Made by a program: the position numbers and the translations under genes. DNA of 10,447 bases. Source: Paracoccaceae bacterium (GTDB lineage Bacteria > Pseudomonadota > Alphaproteobacteria > Rhodobacterales > Rhodobacteraceae). Below, one piece after another: positions 1 to 7,207 of this stretch. Position 1 is the stretch's first letter; each line of letters opens with the position of its first letter. The stretch is from the NCBI GenBank assembly GCA_013214715.1, contig JABSSB010000006.1:18350-28796 (forward strand), read 5' to 3'. Below the pieces are notes generated by a model. That model ran no database searches. It was given only the letters and a program-made list of their open reading frames with translations, and was not told where the DNA came from.

Positions 1-1
1 C

Positions 2-592
2 CCCACCGTCGTCTTCGACAGCAATATCCGGGATCTCGGGCTAAGTTTTGTCGGCTCCGACAACCCGCAATTCTCGCGGCTGATTGTCGACTATCTTTGC
101 CGCACCGGAGAACCACCCTGCTTTTTCGAAATGCGCACGCCGGCCAACCCGAATGCCAATAAACGTCGTGACGGTTACAAGGCGGCCATGCAGGCGCTGG
201 GACATGAGCCGGATATCGTCAAAGTGGATGGCAGCGGATGGAGTTTCGAAGAGATCGGACGGGATGGCGGGCTCAAGGCGATTAAGGCCGGGGCTTTCAA
301 AACCCCCACTGTGCTCTGTTCGAACGATCGCCTGGCGATCGGGTTTCTCTCGGCCTGCTATGAGGCGGGTCTGAAGGTCGGACATGGGCCGGATTGCGAT
401 ATCCGAGTCGCCGGGCAGGATGATCACCCGTTTTCGAAATTCACGAACCCCTCTCTCACCACAGTGGCACAGGATTACGAAGGCATTTCACGCGTGGCGG
501 CGGACATCCTGTTCCGACGTATCTCTGGCGAGAAAACTCCTTATGTTTCCAGATTGTTGGAGGGCACTCTGATCATGAGAAATTCGGCGTGA
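2..592 (+). CDS. LacI-family transcriptional regulator, 3' part (sugar-binding domain)
   Basis: This is the C-terminal part, about 196 codons, of a LacI/GalR-type repressor; the N-terminal helix-turn-helix lies upstream of the window. The visible part is the periplasmic-binding-protein-like effector and dimerisation domain. Family landmarks include RRDGYKAAMQALG, the TPTVLCSNDRLAIGFL stretch that leads into the last subdomain, and AGQDDHPFSKFTNPSLTTVAQ. The closing region, DYEGISRVAADILFRRISG, is typical of LacI proteins. The frame is open from base 2 to a TGA at 590-592. It lies 101 bp upstream of smoE in the same direction, so it is most likely the local regulator of the polyol operon, with sorbitol, mannitol or a derivative as effector. 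Family membership is clear from sequence. The target and effector are inferred from position only. Confidence 0.9.
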   Translation, partial: PTVVFDSNIRDLGLSFVGSDNPQFSRLIVDYLCRTGEPPCFFEMRTPANPNANKRRDGYKAAMQALGHEPDIVKVDGSGWSFEEIGRDGGLKAIKAGAFKTPTVLCSNDRLAIGFLSACYEAGLKVGHGPDCDIRVAGQDDHPFSKFTNPSLTTVAQDYEGISRVAADILFRRISGEKTPYVSRLLEGTLIMRNSA

Positions 593-600
593 GATAATAT

Positions 601-624
601 ATATTTTAACGCGCGTAAATTTAT
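601..624. promoter_or_regulatory. Imperfect inverted repeat, candidate LacI-type operator upstream of smoE
   Basis: The 24-bp segment is symmetric about the 612/613 junction. Nine of twelve base pairs match: the inner block ACGC/GCGT, then TT/AA and the outer ATA/TAT. The mismatches are at 608/617, 605/620 and 604/621. LacI-family operators are usually even-length palindromes with a central CG step, as here. The repeat sits just upstream of a -35-like TTGACC, between the LacI-type gene and the operon. Binding by that regulator is an inference. Confidence 0.45.
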
Positions 625-626
625 TG

Positions 627-656
627 TTGACCGACCTCCCCGTCGCTGCCTAGGCT
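627..656 (+). promoter_or_regulatory. Candidate sigma70 promoter of the smo operon
   Basis: TTGACC at 627-632 is a good -35 match. TAGGCT at 651-656 is a weak -10 match (3 of 6), with 18 bp between them. Transcription would start near 663, giving a leader of about 30 nt before the smoE start at 694. An AT-rich stretch (about 593-625) precedes it and stands out in this GC-rich sequence. The -10 overlaps a perfect 8-bp palindrome, GCCTAGGC (648-655). The weak -10 suits a regulated promoter. Confidence 0.4.
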
Positions 657-693
657 TACGACACAAATACATCCATGTTCAGGGAGGAAACGG

Positions 694-1995
694 ATGTCTA
701 CGAAGACCGCACTCCGTGCGGCCACCGCGATTGCATTGATCGCAGGTGGCGCCGCACAGGCCGAAACCATCACCATTGCCACCGTGAACAACGGCGACAT
801 GATCCGGATGCAGGGCTATACCGACCAATTTACCGCAGCCACAGGCATAGAGGTTGAATGGGTCACGTTGGAAGAAAACGTTCTGCGCCAGCGTGTGACC
901 ACGGACATCACCACCAAAGGCGGCCAGTTCGATATCATGACCATCGGCATGTATGAAACGCCGATCTGGGGCGCGAACGGGTGGCTCGTCGCGCTGGATG
1001 ATATGTCAGCCGAATATGATGTGGATGACATCCTTCCCGCCATGGCCGGCGGTCTGAGCCATGAGGGCACGCTTTATGCCGCGCCGTTCTATGGCGAAAG
1101 CTCGATGATCATGTACCGCACCGACCTGATGGAGAAGGCCGGGATGGACATGCCCGACAGCCCAACATGGGAGTTCATCCGCGAAGCCGCTGCCGCGATG
1201 ACGGATCGTGACAATGAAATCAACGGCATCTGCCTGCGCGGCAAGGCCGGTTGGGGTGAAGGTGGTGCTTTCATCACTGCGATGTCCAACTCCTTTGGCG
1301 CGCAATGGTTCGATATGGACTGGCGCGCGACCTTTGATCAGGAGCCGTGGCTGAACACGCTGACCTTCTTCAAAGGCATGATGGATGAAAGCGGCCCGGC
1401 GGGTTACGCCACCAACGGGTTCAACGAAAACCTGTCGCTGTTCCAGCAGGGCAAATGCGGCATGTGGATCGACGCCACCGTGGCGGCGTCCTTCGTGACC
1501 AACCCCAACGACTCCACCGTGGCCGACAGCGTGGGCTTTGCACTGGCACCCAATACCGGGCTGGGCAAGAATTCCAACTGGCTCTGGGCCTGGGCTCTGG
1601 CCGTGCCGGCCGGCACGCAGAAAGAGGCCGAAGCCAAGCAGTTCATCGAATGGGCAACCTCGAAAGACTATATCGAGCTGGTCGCTGCTGCCGAAGGCTG
1701 GGCCAATGTGCCGCCGGGTGCGCGGACTTCTCTTTATGAGAACCCCGAATACCAGAAGGTGCCCTTTGCGCAGATGACGCTCGACTCCATCCTGTCGGCG
1801 GATCCGACCAACTCGACCGTGAATGAAAGCCCCTATGTCGGCATCCAGTTTGCCGCGATCCCCGAATTTGCCGGGATTGCCACGGAAGTAAGCCAGGAGT
1901 TCTCGGCCGCTTATGCTGGACAGCAAACCGTCGAAGAGGCCCTCGCCAAGGCGCAGGCCCTGACCAACGACGCGATGGAAGCTGCGGGCTACTAA
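694..1995 (+). CDS. smoE: Periplasmic sorbitol/mannitol-binding protein of ABC transporter
   Basis: This is an extracellular solute-binding protein of family 1, 433 aa, the usual size for SmoE-type polyol receptors. Residues 1-23 form a Sec signal peptide: basic KTALR, a hydrophobic core, and an AQA cleavage site before Glu24. The mature N-terminus, ETITIATVNNGDMIRMQG, is characteristic of the SmoE group. It captures sorbitol/mannitol in the periplasm and delivers it to SmoF/SmoG. A strong Shine-Dalgarno AGGGAGG (681-687) lies 6 nt before the ATG at 694, which fixes the start. It is the first gene of the operon, followed by a 115-bp gap with a hairpin and then the permease genes. Polyol specificity comes from resemblance plus the two downstream polyol dehydrogenases; the exact preference among sorbitol, mannitol and arabitol is not readable here. 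Confidence 0.9.
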   Translation: MSTKTALRAATAIALIAGGAAQAETITIATVNNGDMIRMQGYTDQFTAATGIEVEWVTLEENVLRQRVTTDITTKGGQFDIMTIGMYETPIWGANGWLVALDDMSAEYDVDDILPAMAGGLSHEGTLYAAPFYGESSMIMYRTDLMEKAGMDMPDSPTWEFIREAAAAMTDRDNEINGICLRGKAGWGEGGAFITAMSNSFGAQWFDMDWRATFDQEPWLNTLTFFKGMMDESGPAGYATNGFNENLSLFQQGKCGMWIDATVAASFVTNPNDSTVADSVGFALAPNTGLGKNSNWLWAWALAVPAGTQKEAEAKQFIEWATSKDYIELVAAAEGWANVPPGARTSLYENPEYQKVPFAQMTLDSILSADPTNSTVNESPYVGIQFAAIPEFAGIATEVSQEFSAAYAGQQTVEEALAKAQALTNDAMEAAGY

Positions 1996-2010
1996 GCTCT
2001 CCCACCCCCT

Positions 2011-2040
2011 GTCGAGGGGCGGTTTCGGCCGCCCCTTGGC
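2011..2040 (+). promoter_or_regulatory. Intercistronic hairpin between smoE and smoF
   Basis: A 12-bp stem can form from 2011-2022 and 2029-2040, with loop TTTCGG. Its core is seven perfect pairs (GGGGCGG/CCGCCCC) extended by five more pairs, two of them G-U. It begins 15 nt after the smoE stop and has no U-tract, so it is not a canonical intrinsic terminator. In other binding-protein operons, hairpins at this position protect the upstream mRNA or cause partial termination. That role is inferred here. Confidence 0.55.
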
Positions 2041-2096
2041 ACCACCCCCCGCTTCGCTGCACAGTTCATTCCACGGCGGCATCACGCCCCGCCCTC

Positions 2097-2102
2097 AGGA
2101 GA
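2097..2102 (+). promoter_or_regulatory. Ribosome binding site deciding the smoF start
   Basis: AGGAGA lies 8 nt before the ATG at 2111. It favours this start over an in-frame TTG at 2036, which falls inside the intercistronic hairpin and would add 25 low-complexity residues. Confidence 0.7.
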
Positions 2103-2110
2103 GATGTGAC

Positions 2111-3016
2111 ATGGCCACGCAACATTCCCGCTCTGCCGCCCGATTGATGATGGCGCCCGCCGTGTTCCTGCTTCTGGTCTGGATGCTGGTGCCGCTAAGC
2201 CTGACGCTCATCTTCTCGTTCAAGAAATTCCTGCCGCTGCGCGGCGACCAGATCGAAAGCGGCTGGGATTGGGTGACCTTTTTCCCTAGCCTCGATTGGG
2301 TCGGGTTTGCCAATTATTCGCGCTTTGTGACCTCGTCGTCCTTCTGGCCCGCCGTATCGACCACCTTGCTGATTGTCGGCGGTGTGCTGATCATCACCGT
2401 CTGTCTGGGTATCCTGCTGGCGATCCTTCTGGATCAGCCAATGTGGGGCCAGGGCGTCGTGCGCATCCTTGTCATTGCTCCTTTCTTCGTCATGCCCACC
2501 GTGTCTGCGCTGGTCTGGAAGAATATGTTTCTTGACCCCAATAACGGCCTTTTCTCGCATCTGTGGCGCGCCTTTGGGGCCGAACCGATTTCCTTCCTGT
2601 CCGAGGCTGCGATGCCCTCGATCATCCTGATCGTCAGCTGGCAATGGCTGCCCTTTGCCACGCTCATCCTGCTGACGGCGATCCAGTCGCTCGATAGTGA
2701 ACAGTTGGAAGCCGCAGAAATGGATGGCGCGCCGGTGCTGAAACGCTTCTGGTTCATCGTGCTGCCGCATCTGAGCCGCGCGATCACCATCGTGATCCTG
2801 ATCCAGACGATCTTCCTGCTGGCCATCTTTGCCGAGATTTTCGTTACCACCGGCGGTGCCTTTGGCACGCGGACCCTATCTTACCTGATCTTCCAGCGGG
2901 TGCTGGAAAGCCAGAATGTCGGCCTCGGCTCGGCCGGGGGGGTCTATGCCATCATCCTCGCCAATATCGTTGCGCTCTTGCTGATGCGCGTCGTCGGCAA
3001 GAACCTGGACGCGTGA
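2111..3016 (+). CDS. smoF: Sorbitol/mannitol ABC transporter permease (MalF-type)
   Basis: This is an inner-membrane permease subunit of 301 aa from the ATG at 2111, of the carbohydrate ABC (MalF/UgpA) type. The first transmembrane helix covers about residues 12-36 (PAVFLLLVWMLVPLSLTLIF). A periplasmic stretch rich in aromatic residues follows, then further helices. The cytoplasmic EAA loop that docks on the ATPase is visible as EAAEMDG at residues 200-206, followed about ten residues later by the conserved hydrophobic-Leu-Pro (FIVLP). The C-terminus is short and polar (GKNLDA). It pairs with SmoG, encoded 10 bp downstream, to form the translocation pore for the polyol brought by SmoE. The start is set by the ribosome binding site at 2097-2102. 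Substrate assignment comes from operon context. Confidence 0.9.
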   Translation: MATQHSRSAARLMMAPAVFLLLVWMLVPLSLTLIFSFKKFLPLRGDQIESGWDWVTFFPSLDWVGFANYSRFVTSSSFWPAVSTTLLIVGGVLIITVCLGILLAILLDQPMWGQGVVRILVIAPFFVMPTVSALVWKNMFLDPNNGLFSHLWRAFGAEPISFLSEAAMPSIILIVSWQWLPFATLILLTAIQSLDSEQLEAAEMDGAPVLKRFWFIVLPHLSRAITIVILIQTIFLLAIFAEIFVTTGGAFGTRTLSYLIFQRVLESQNVGLGSAGGVYAIILANIVALLLMRVVGKNLDA

Positions 3017-3026
3017 GGTCAAGATC

Positions 3027-3857
3027 ATGGCACGTTCCGTCACCACCCGCCGCAAGATGATCAACACCGCGCTCGCCTGGGGTATCGGGCTGCTGATCTT
3101 CTTCCCGATCCTCTGGACGATCCTGACCAGTTTCAAAACCGAAGCACAGGCCATCGCCAACCCGCCGATCTTTCTGAACTTCGACTGGACGCTGGAAAAC
3201 TATGCCGTCGTGCAGGAGCGGTCAGATTACATGAAATTCCTGTGGAATTCGGTGATCATCGCGGGTGGCTCGACCATCCTTGGCATCATCATCGCGGTCC
3301 CGGCGGCCTGGTCGATGGCCTTTGTCCCCTCCAAAGCGACCAAAGACATCCTGCTGTGGATGCTATCGACCAAGATGCTGCCCGCCGTGGGCGTGCTCTA
3401 TCCCATCTACCTGCTTTTCGTTGAGCTGGGCTTGCTCGACAGTCGCGCGGGTCTGGTCATCGTGATGATGCTGATCAACCTGCCGATCATCGTCTGGATG
3501 CTGTACACCTATTTCAAAGAAATCCCCGGCGAAATCCTTGAAGCTGCGCGGATGGACGGGGCGGAGCTGAAGGAAGAAATCCTTTACGTTCTGACGCCCA
3601 TGGCCGTGCCGGGCATCGCCTCGACCATCTTGCTGAACTTCATCCTCGCCTGGAACGAAGCGTTCTGGACGCTGAACCTGACAGCCGTGGATGCCGCCCC
3701 GCTCACGGCGTTCATCGCCAGCTATTCCAGCCCCGAAGGGCTGTTCTACGCCAAACTTTCCGCCGCCTCGACCATGGCGATTGCGCCCATACTGATCCTT
3801 GGCTGGTTCAGCCAGAAACAGCTGGTGCGCGGTCTGACCTTTGGCGCCGTCAAATAA
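3027..3857 (+). CDS. smoG: Sorbitol/mannitol ABC transporter permease (MalG-type)
   Basis: This is the second inner-membrane subunit, 276 aa, of the MalG/UgpE type. It has the typical N-terminal helix (WGIGLLIFFPILWTILTSFK, about residues 14-33) followed by the hallmark FKTEAQA segment after TM1. The EAA loop is EAARMDG at residues 172-178, with a downstream LTPMAVPGI segment in the place of the usual I-LP. The C-terminus ends in QKQLVRGLTFGAVK, the usual ending of MalG-type proteins. The gene starts 10 bp after smoF, and its likely Shine-Dalgarno (GAGG, 3015-3018) overlaps the smoF stop codon. This suggests coupled, roughly equal synthesis of the two pore subunits. Confidence 0.9.
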   Translation: MARSVTTRRKMINTALAWGIGLLIFFPILWTILTSFKTEAQAIANPPIFLNFDWTLENYAVVQERSDYMKFLWNSVIIAGGSTILGIIIAVPAAWSMAFVPSKATKDILLWMLSTKMLPAVGVLYPIYLLFVELGLLDSRAGLVIVMMLINLPIIVWMLYTYFKEIPGEILEAARMDGAELKEEILYVLTPMAVPGIASTILLNFILAWNEAFWTLNLTAVDAAPLTAFIASYSSPEGLFYAKLSAASTMAIAPILILGWFSQKQLVRGLTFGAVK

Positions 3858-3869
3858 GGAACAGGGATC

Positions 3870-4874
3870 ATGGGACGCATCGTTCTGGAAAAAGTCACCA
3901 AGAGTTTCGGCGCAACCGAGGTCATCCCACCGCTGGACCTGACCATCGAAGACGGGGAATTTACGGTCTTTGTCGGCCCGTCAGGCTGTGGCAAATCCAC
4001 CCTGTTGCGGCTGATTGCCGGGCTCGAAGATGTCAGCAGCGGGCAGATCAGCATTGATGGGCAGGACGCCACGATAGTGCCCCCGGCCAAACGCGGGCTT
4101 GCGATGGTGTTCCAGTCCTATGCGCTGTATCCGCATATGTCGGTGCGCAAGAATATCGCCTTCCCGCTGCGAATGGCCAAGCTGGATCAGGCCGAGATCG
4201 ACAAACGCGTCGCAAGCGCAGCCAGCGTTCTGAACCTCAGCGATTACCTAGATCGCCGCCCCGGTCAGCTGTCGGGCGGTCAGAGGCAGCGTGTCGCCAT
4301 TGGCCGGGCCATCGTGCGCGAACCCGCGGCCTTTCTCTTTGATGAGCCGCTCTCGAACCTTGATGCCGCGCTGCGTGTGGGCATGCGGCTTGAGATTTCC
4401 GAGCTGCATGAGCGGCTGAAAACAACGATGATCTATGTGACCCATGATCAGGTCGAAGCCATGACCATGGCCGATAAGATCGTTGTGCTACGGGCGGGCA
4501 ATATCGAACAGGTCGGCTCCCCGCTTGAGCTGTATCACACACCCCGCAACCAGTTCGTGGCGGGGTTCATCGGCTCCCCAAAGATGAATTTCATCGCCGG
4601 GGACGAAGCCGCCAAACATGGCGCCGCCAGCATTGGCATCCGCCCCGAACATATCACCGTGTCGGACGATGGTGGGCCGTGGTCTGGCGTGGTCAGCGTA
4701 TCGGAACATCTGGGGTCGGACACGTTTTTCCACATTCACGACACCGGGTTGGCCGACACCATCACCGTGCGCGCGGATGGAGAGGTCGGCTTCCGCCATG
4801 GCGACAGGGTGCATCTGACCCCGCGCGATGATGTGATCCATCGCTTTGACCGCAACGGGTTGCGGATCGCATGA
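3870..4874 (+). CDS. smoK: Sorbitol/mannitol ABC transporter ATP-binding protein (MalK-type)
   Basis: This is the ATPase subunit, 334 aa, that powers import through SmoFG on the cytoplasmic face. All nucleotide-binding motifs are intact: Walker A GPSGCGKST (36-44), Q-loop Gln82 in VFQSYALYPH, signature LSGGQ (134-138), Walker B FLFDEP (155-160), D-loop SNLD (162-165) and switch His192 in VTHDQ. The C-terminal third, from about residue 235, is a TOBE/regulatory region with the MalK-like GIRPEHITV motif. The protein is shorter than E. coli MalK (about 370 aa) but close to the length expected for SmoK proteins. An AAGGA sequence (3856-3860) overlaps the smoG stop and lies 9 nt before the ATG. 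Its stop overlaps the smoS start by 4 bases (ATGA). Confidence 0.93.
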   Translation: MGRIVLEKVTKSFGATEVIPPLDLTIEDGEFTVFVGPSGCGKSTLLRLIAGLEDVSSGQISIDGQDATIVPPAKRGLAMVFQSYALYPHMSVRKNIAFPLRMAKLDQAEIDKRVASAASVLNLSDYLDRRPGQLSGGQRQRVAIGRAIVREPAAFLFDEPLSNLDAALRVGMRLEISELHERLKTTMIYVTHDQVEAMTMADKIVVLRAGNIEQVGSPLELYHTPRNQFVAGFIGSPKMNFIAGDEAAKHGAASIGIRPEHITVSDDGGPWSGVVSVSEHLGSDTFFHIHDTGLADTITVRADGEVGFRHGDRVHLTPRDDVIHRFDRNGLRIA

Positions 4875-5644
4875 TGCGGCTGGCGGGTAAGACAGCGCTG
4901 ATCACAGGAGCCGCGCGCGGCATCGGGCGTGCCTTTGGCGAAGCCTATATTCGCGAAGGTGCTCAGGTCGCCATCGCCGATATTGATGGGGACCGCGCCG
5001 CGCAGACCGCGCGGGAGCTGGGTAAGGCCGCGCGTCCGATCCTGATGGATGTCACCGATCAAAGCAGCATCGATCAGGCGGTGCAGGATGCCATCACCGG
5101 GCTGGGCCGGATCGACATATTGATCAATAATGCCGCGCTCTTCACCGCCGCTCCGGTTGTCGAGATTGACCGGGACGATTTCAACCGGGTCTTTTCCGTC
5201 AATGTCGCGGGCACGCTGTTTACGATGCAGGCCGTGGCCCGCCACATGATCGCGCGCGGCGGCGGTGGCAAGATCATCAACATGGCCTCGCAAGCCGGGC
5301 GGCGGGGTGAGCCTTTGGTGGCCGTTTATTGCGCCACCAAGGCCGCCGTGATCAGCCTGACCCAATCGGCCGGACTGAACCTGATTGAACATGGCATCAA
5401 CGTGAACGCCATCGCCCCCGGTGTCGTGGAGGGCGAACATTGGGACGGGGTGGATGCCTTCTTTGCCAAATATGAAGGCAAGCCGCCCGGCCAGAAAAAG
5501 GCCGAAGTGGGCGCTGCCGTTCCGTTCGGACGCATGGGCACCGCCACAGATCTGACCGGCATGGCCGTGTTTCTTGCATCAAGCGAGGCCGATTACATCG
5601 TCGCCCAGACATATAATGTCGATGGCGGGAACTGGATGAGCTGA
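4871..5644 (+). CDS. smoS: Sorbitol (L-iditol) 2-dehydrogenase, short-chain dehydrogenase family
   Basis: This classical SDR enzyme, 257 aa, converts D-sorbitol to D-fructose with NAD+ in the cytoplasm. The cofactor motif TGAARGIG is at residues 12-19. Asp37 at the end of strand beta2 favours NAD over NADP. NNAA is at 86-89, and the catalytic set is Asn111, Ser140, Tyr153 and Lys157 (YCATK). The C-terminus YNVDGGNWMS is the usual SDR ending. Two adjacent ATGs exist (4871 and 4874); either gives the same fold, and the first makes an ATGA overlap with smoK. No strong Shine-Dalgarno is seen, so translation is probably coupled to smoK. Related enzymes also oxidise galactitol and L-iditol. The sorbitol call rests on the smo operon order and overall similarity. 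Confidence 0.88.
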   Translation: MMRLAGKTALITGAARGIGRAFGEAYIREGAQVAIADIDGDRAAQTARELGKAARPILMDVTDQSSIDQAVQDAITGLGRIDILINNAALFTAAPVVEIDRDDFNRVFSVNVAGTLFTMQAVARHMIARGGGGKIINMASQAGRRGEPLVAVYCATKAAVISLTQSAGLNLIEHGINVNAIAPGVVEGEHWDGVDAFFAKYEGKPPGQKKAEVGAAVPFGRMGTATDLTGMAVFLASSEADYIVAQTYNVDGGNWMS

Positions 5645-7128
5645 TGACCTCTGTTACCGCGATATCCCTGTCCGACGCCAGCTTGCGCGACCTGCCCGAA
5701 GCAATTGACCGGCCCCGCTATGATCGCGCGCGCCTGACGCCCGGCATCGTGCATATCGGCGTTGGCAATTTCCACCGGGCCCATCAGGCCTGGTATCTGC
5801 ATCGCCTGCTGCAACAGGGCGCGGCCCAGGATTGGGCGATCGTCGGCGCAGGTGTGCGCCCGGCCGACGCCGCGATGCGCGAAAAACTTCAAAAACAGGA
5901 CTATCTGACAACGCTTATCGAACTGGACCCGGCCAGTACCGGCGTCGAAGTGACGGGCGCGATGGTGGATTTCCTTCCGGTCGAACCCGGGCATGCCGCC
6001 CTGATCAGGTATATGGCGCGTCCCGAAATACGCATTGTCAGCCTGACAGTGACCGAAGGCGGATATTACCTTGACGCCCATGGCGGTTTTGACAGCGCAC
6101 ATCCCGATATTGTGGCAGACAGGCACGCACCAGAAAGCCCAACCACAGCCTTTGGCGCCATTGTGGCCGCGCTCCGGCTGCGCCGCGACGCGGGGCTTGC
6201 GCCCTTTACGCTGCTGAGCTGCGACAATCTGCAAGGCAACGGCCATGTGCTTCGGCAAAGCGTGTTGGGCGTGGCGGGTCTGCTGGACCCCGCTTTGGCC
6301 GACTGGATCAAGACGCATGTGAGTTTTCCAAATTCCATGGTCGATTGCATCGTGCCCGCGACCGGCGCGGCGGAACTGGTTGCCGCGCAAGAAACAGGGG
6401 TCGCCGATCTTGCCCCGGTGACGCATGAAAGCTTCCGGCAATGGGTGATCGAAGATCATTTTTGCAACGGCAGACCCGATTGGGACAAGGTCGGCGCGAC
6501 CTTTTCGGATCAGGTGCATGCCTTTGAGACAATGAAGCTGCGCGTTCTCAACGGGGGGCATCAACTGCTGGCCAATGCGGGGGAGCTTCTGTCCATCGAC
6601 ACGATAAGCGCCTGTATGGAAAACCGCCTGATTTCAGACTTTTTCTGCAAGGTCCAGACAGCCGAAATCCTGCCCCATGTCGCCCCGGTTCCGGGGAGCA
6701 CTGCAGCTGACTATCTGGACCTGATCACCCATCGCTTCCGCAACCCCCGCATTGTCGATCAAACACGCCGTGTGGCCTTTGACGGAACGTCGCGCCATCC
6801 GGGATTTCTTCACCCCTCGATCCGCGATGCCCTGGCGCAGGGCCGCTCGGTGCAAGGTCTTGCCCTGGCCGAAGCCTTGTGGGCGCGCATGTGCTTTGGC
6901 ACGCGCGAGGACGGGTCAGCCATCGACGCGAATGATCCCCATTGGCGTGACCTCACCGCAATCGCCGCGCGCGCCCGGCATGAGCCCGCCAAATGGCTGC
7001 AAAACGCGACCCTCTACGGCGATCTGGGAGAGGCGCCTCCCTTTGTCGCCGCCTTTGAGCATTGGCTTAGCATGATCTGGGAAGACGGCACGATCCGCGC
7101 GTTGCAAACCTATATCGAACCGGGCTGA
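5644..7128 (+). CDS. mtlK: Mannitol 2-dehydrogenase (polyol-specific long-chain dehydrogenase)
   Basis: This NAD-dependent enzyme, 494 aa, oxidises D-mannitol to D-fructose, and often D-arabinitol and sorbitol as well. The N-terminal nucleotide-binding motif is GVGNFHR at residues 39-45. The family signature SLTVTEGGYYLD is present, as are NLQGNG and PNSMVDCIVPAT. The catalytic K-x4-N-x2-H motif is intact, with Lys298, Asn303 and His306 in KLRVLNGGH. The ATG shares one base with the smoS TGA (TGATG), so the two dehydrogenases are probably translated in series. It is the last gene of the same-direction polyol cluster. Its product, fructose, needs a kinase that is not in this window. The family assignment is secure; mannitol as main substrate comes from the operon context. 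Confidence 0.92.
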   Translation: MTSVTAISLSDASLRDLPEAIDRPRYDRARLTPGIVHIGVGNFHRAHQAWYLHRLLQQGAAQDWAIVGAGVRPADAAMREKLQKQDYLTTLIELDPASTGVEVTGAMVDFLPVEPGHAALIRYMARPEIRIVSLTVTEGGYYLDAHGGFDSAHPDIVADRHAPESPTTAFGAIVAALRLRRDAGLAPFTLLSCDNLQGNGHVLRQSVLGVAGLLDPALADWIKTHVSFPNSMVDCIVPATGAAELVAAQETGVADLAPVTHESFRQWVIEDHFCNGRPDWDKVGATFSDQVHAFETMKLRVLNGGHQLLANAGELLSIDTISACMENRLISDFFCKVQTAEILPHVAPVPGSTAADYLDLITHRFRNPRIVDQTRRVAFDGTSRHPGFLHPSIRDALAQGRSVQGLALAEALWARMCFGTREDGSAIDANDPHWRDLTAIAARARHEPAKWLQNATLYGDLGEAPPFVAAFEHWLSMIWEDGTIRALQTYIEPG

Positions 7129-7132
7129 CCCA

Positions 7133-7138
7133 TATACT
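7133..7138 (+). promoter_or_regulatory. Possible -10 box for the Crp/Fnr-type gene
   Basis: TATACT matches the -10 consensus at 5 of 6 positions, 5 bp after the mtlK stop and about 70 bp before the regulator start. No acceptable -35 box is found 16-18 bp upstream, so it would need an activator or may be chance. Nothing else definite was seen in the 79-bp gap beyond a short 5-bp GC stem at 7178-7191. Confidence 0.22.
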
Positions 7139-7207
7139 CTGCTCGCCGACAGCTCTGGGCCACAGCATCCGCATGATGGGCGGCAGCGCCCGCGCGTTTG
7201 GCTCGAA

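Noticed and set aside
675..857. Small plus-strand open frame overlapping the smoE start
   Set aside because: It is out of frame with smoE, has no ribosome binding site of its own, and its product is His/Arg-rich with no recognisable feature.
1006..2085. Minus-strand open frame of about 359 codons opposite smoE
   Set aside because: smoE is certain from its signal peptide and family similarity. The antisense translation is Gly/Arg/His-rich and has no domain or convincing ribosome binding site.
2036..2110. In-frame TTG upstream extension of smoF
   Set aside because: It would start inside the intercistronic hairpin, lacks a ribosome binding site and adds a low-complexity Pro/Ser/His stretch. 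ATG 2111 has a proper Shine-Dalgarno.
5593..6564. Minus-strand open frame of about 323 codons opposite mtlK
   Set aside because: It mirrors mtlK, which has all catalytic motifs in the sense frame. The reverse translation resembles no known fold.
7178..7191. GGGCG-GCAG-CGCCC stem as a terminator for the smo operon
   Set aside because: The stem is only 5 bp and is followed by GCGCGTTTGG rather than a U-run. Such stems arise often by chance in this GC-rich DNA.
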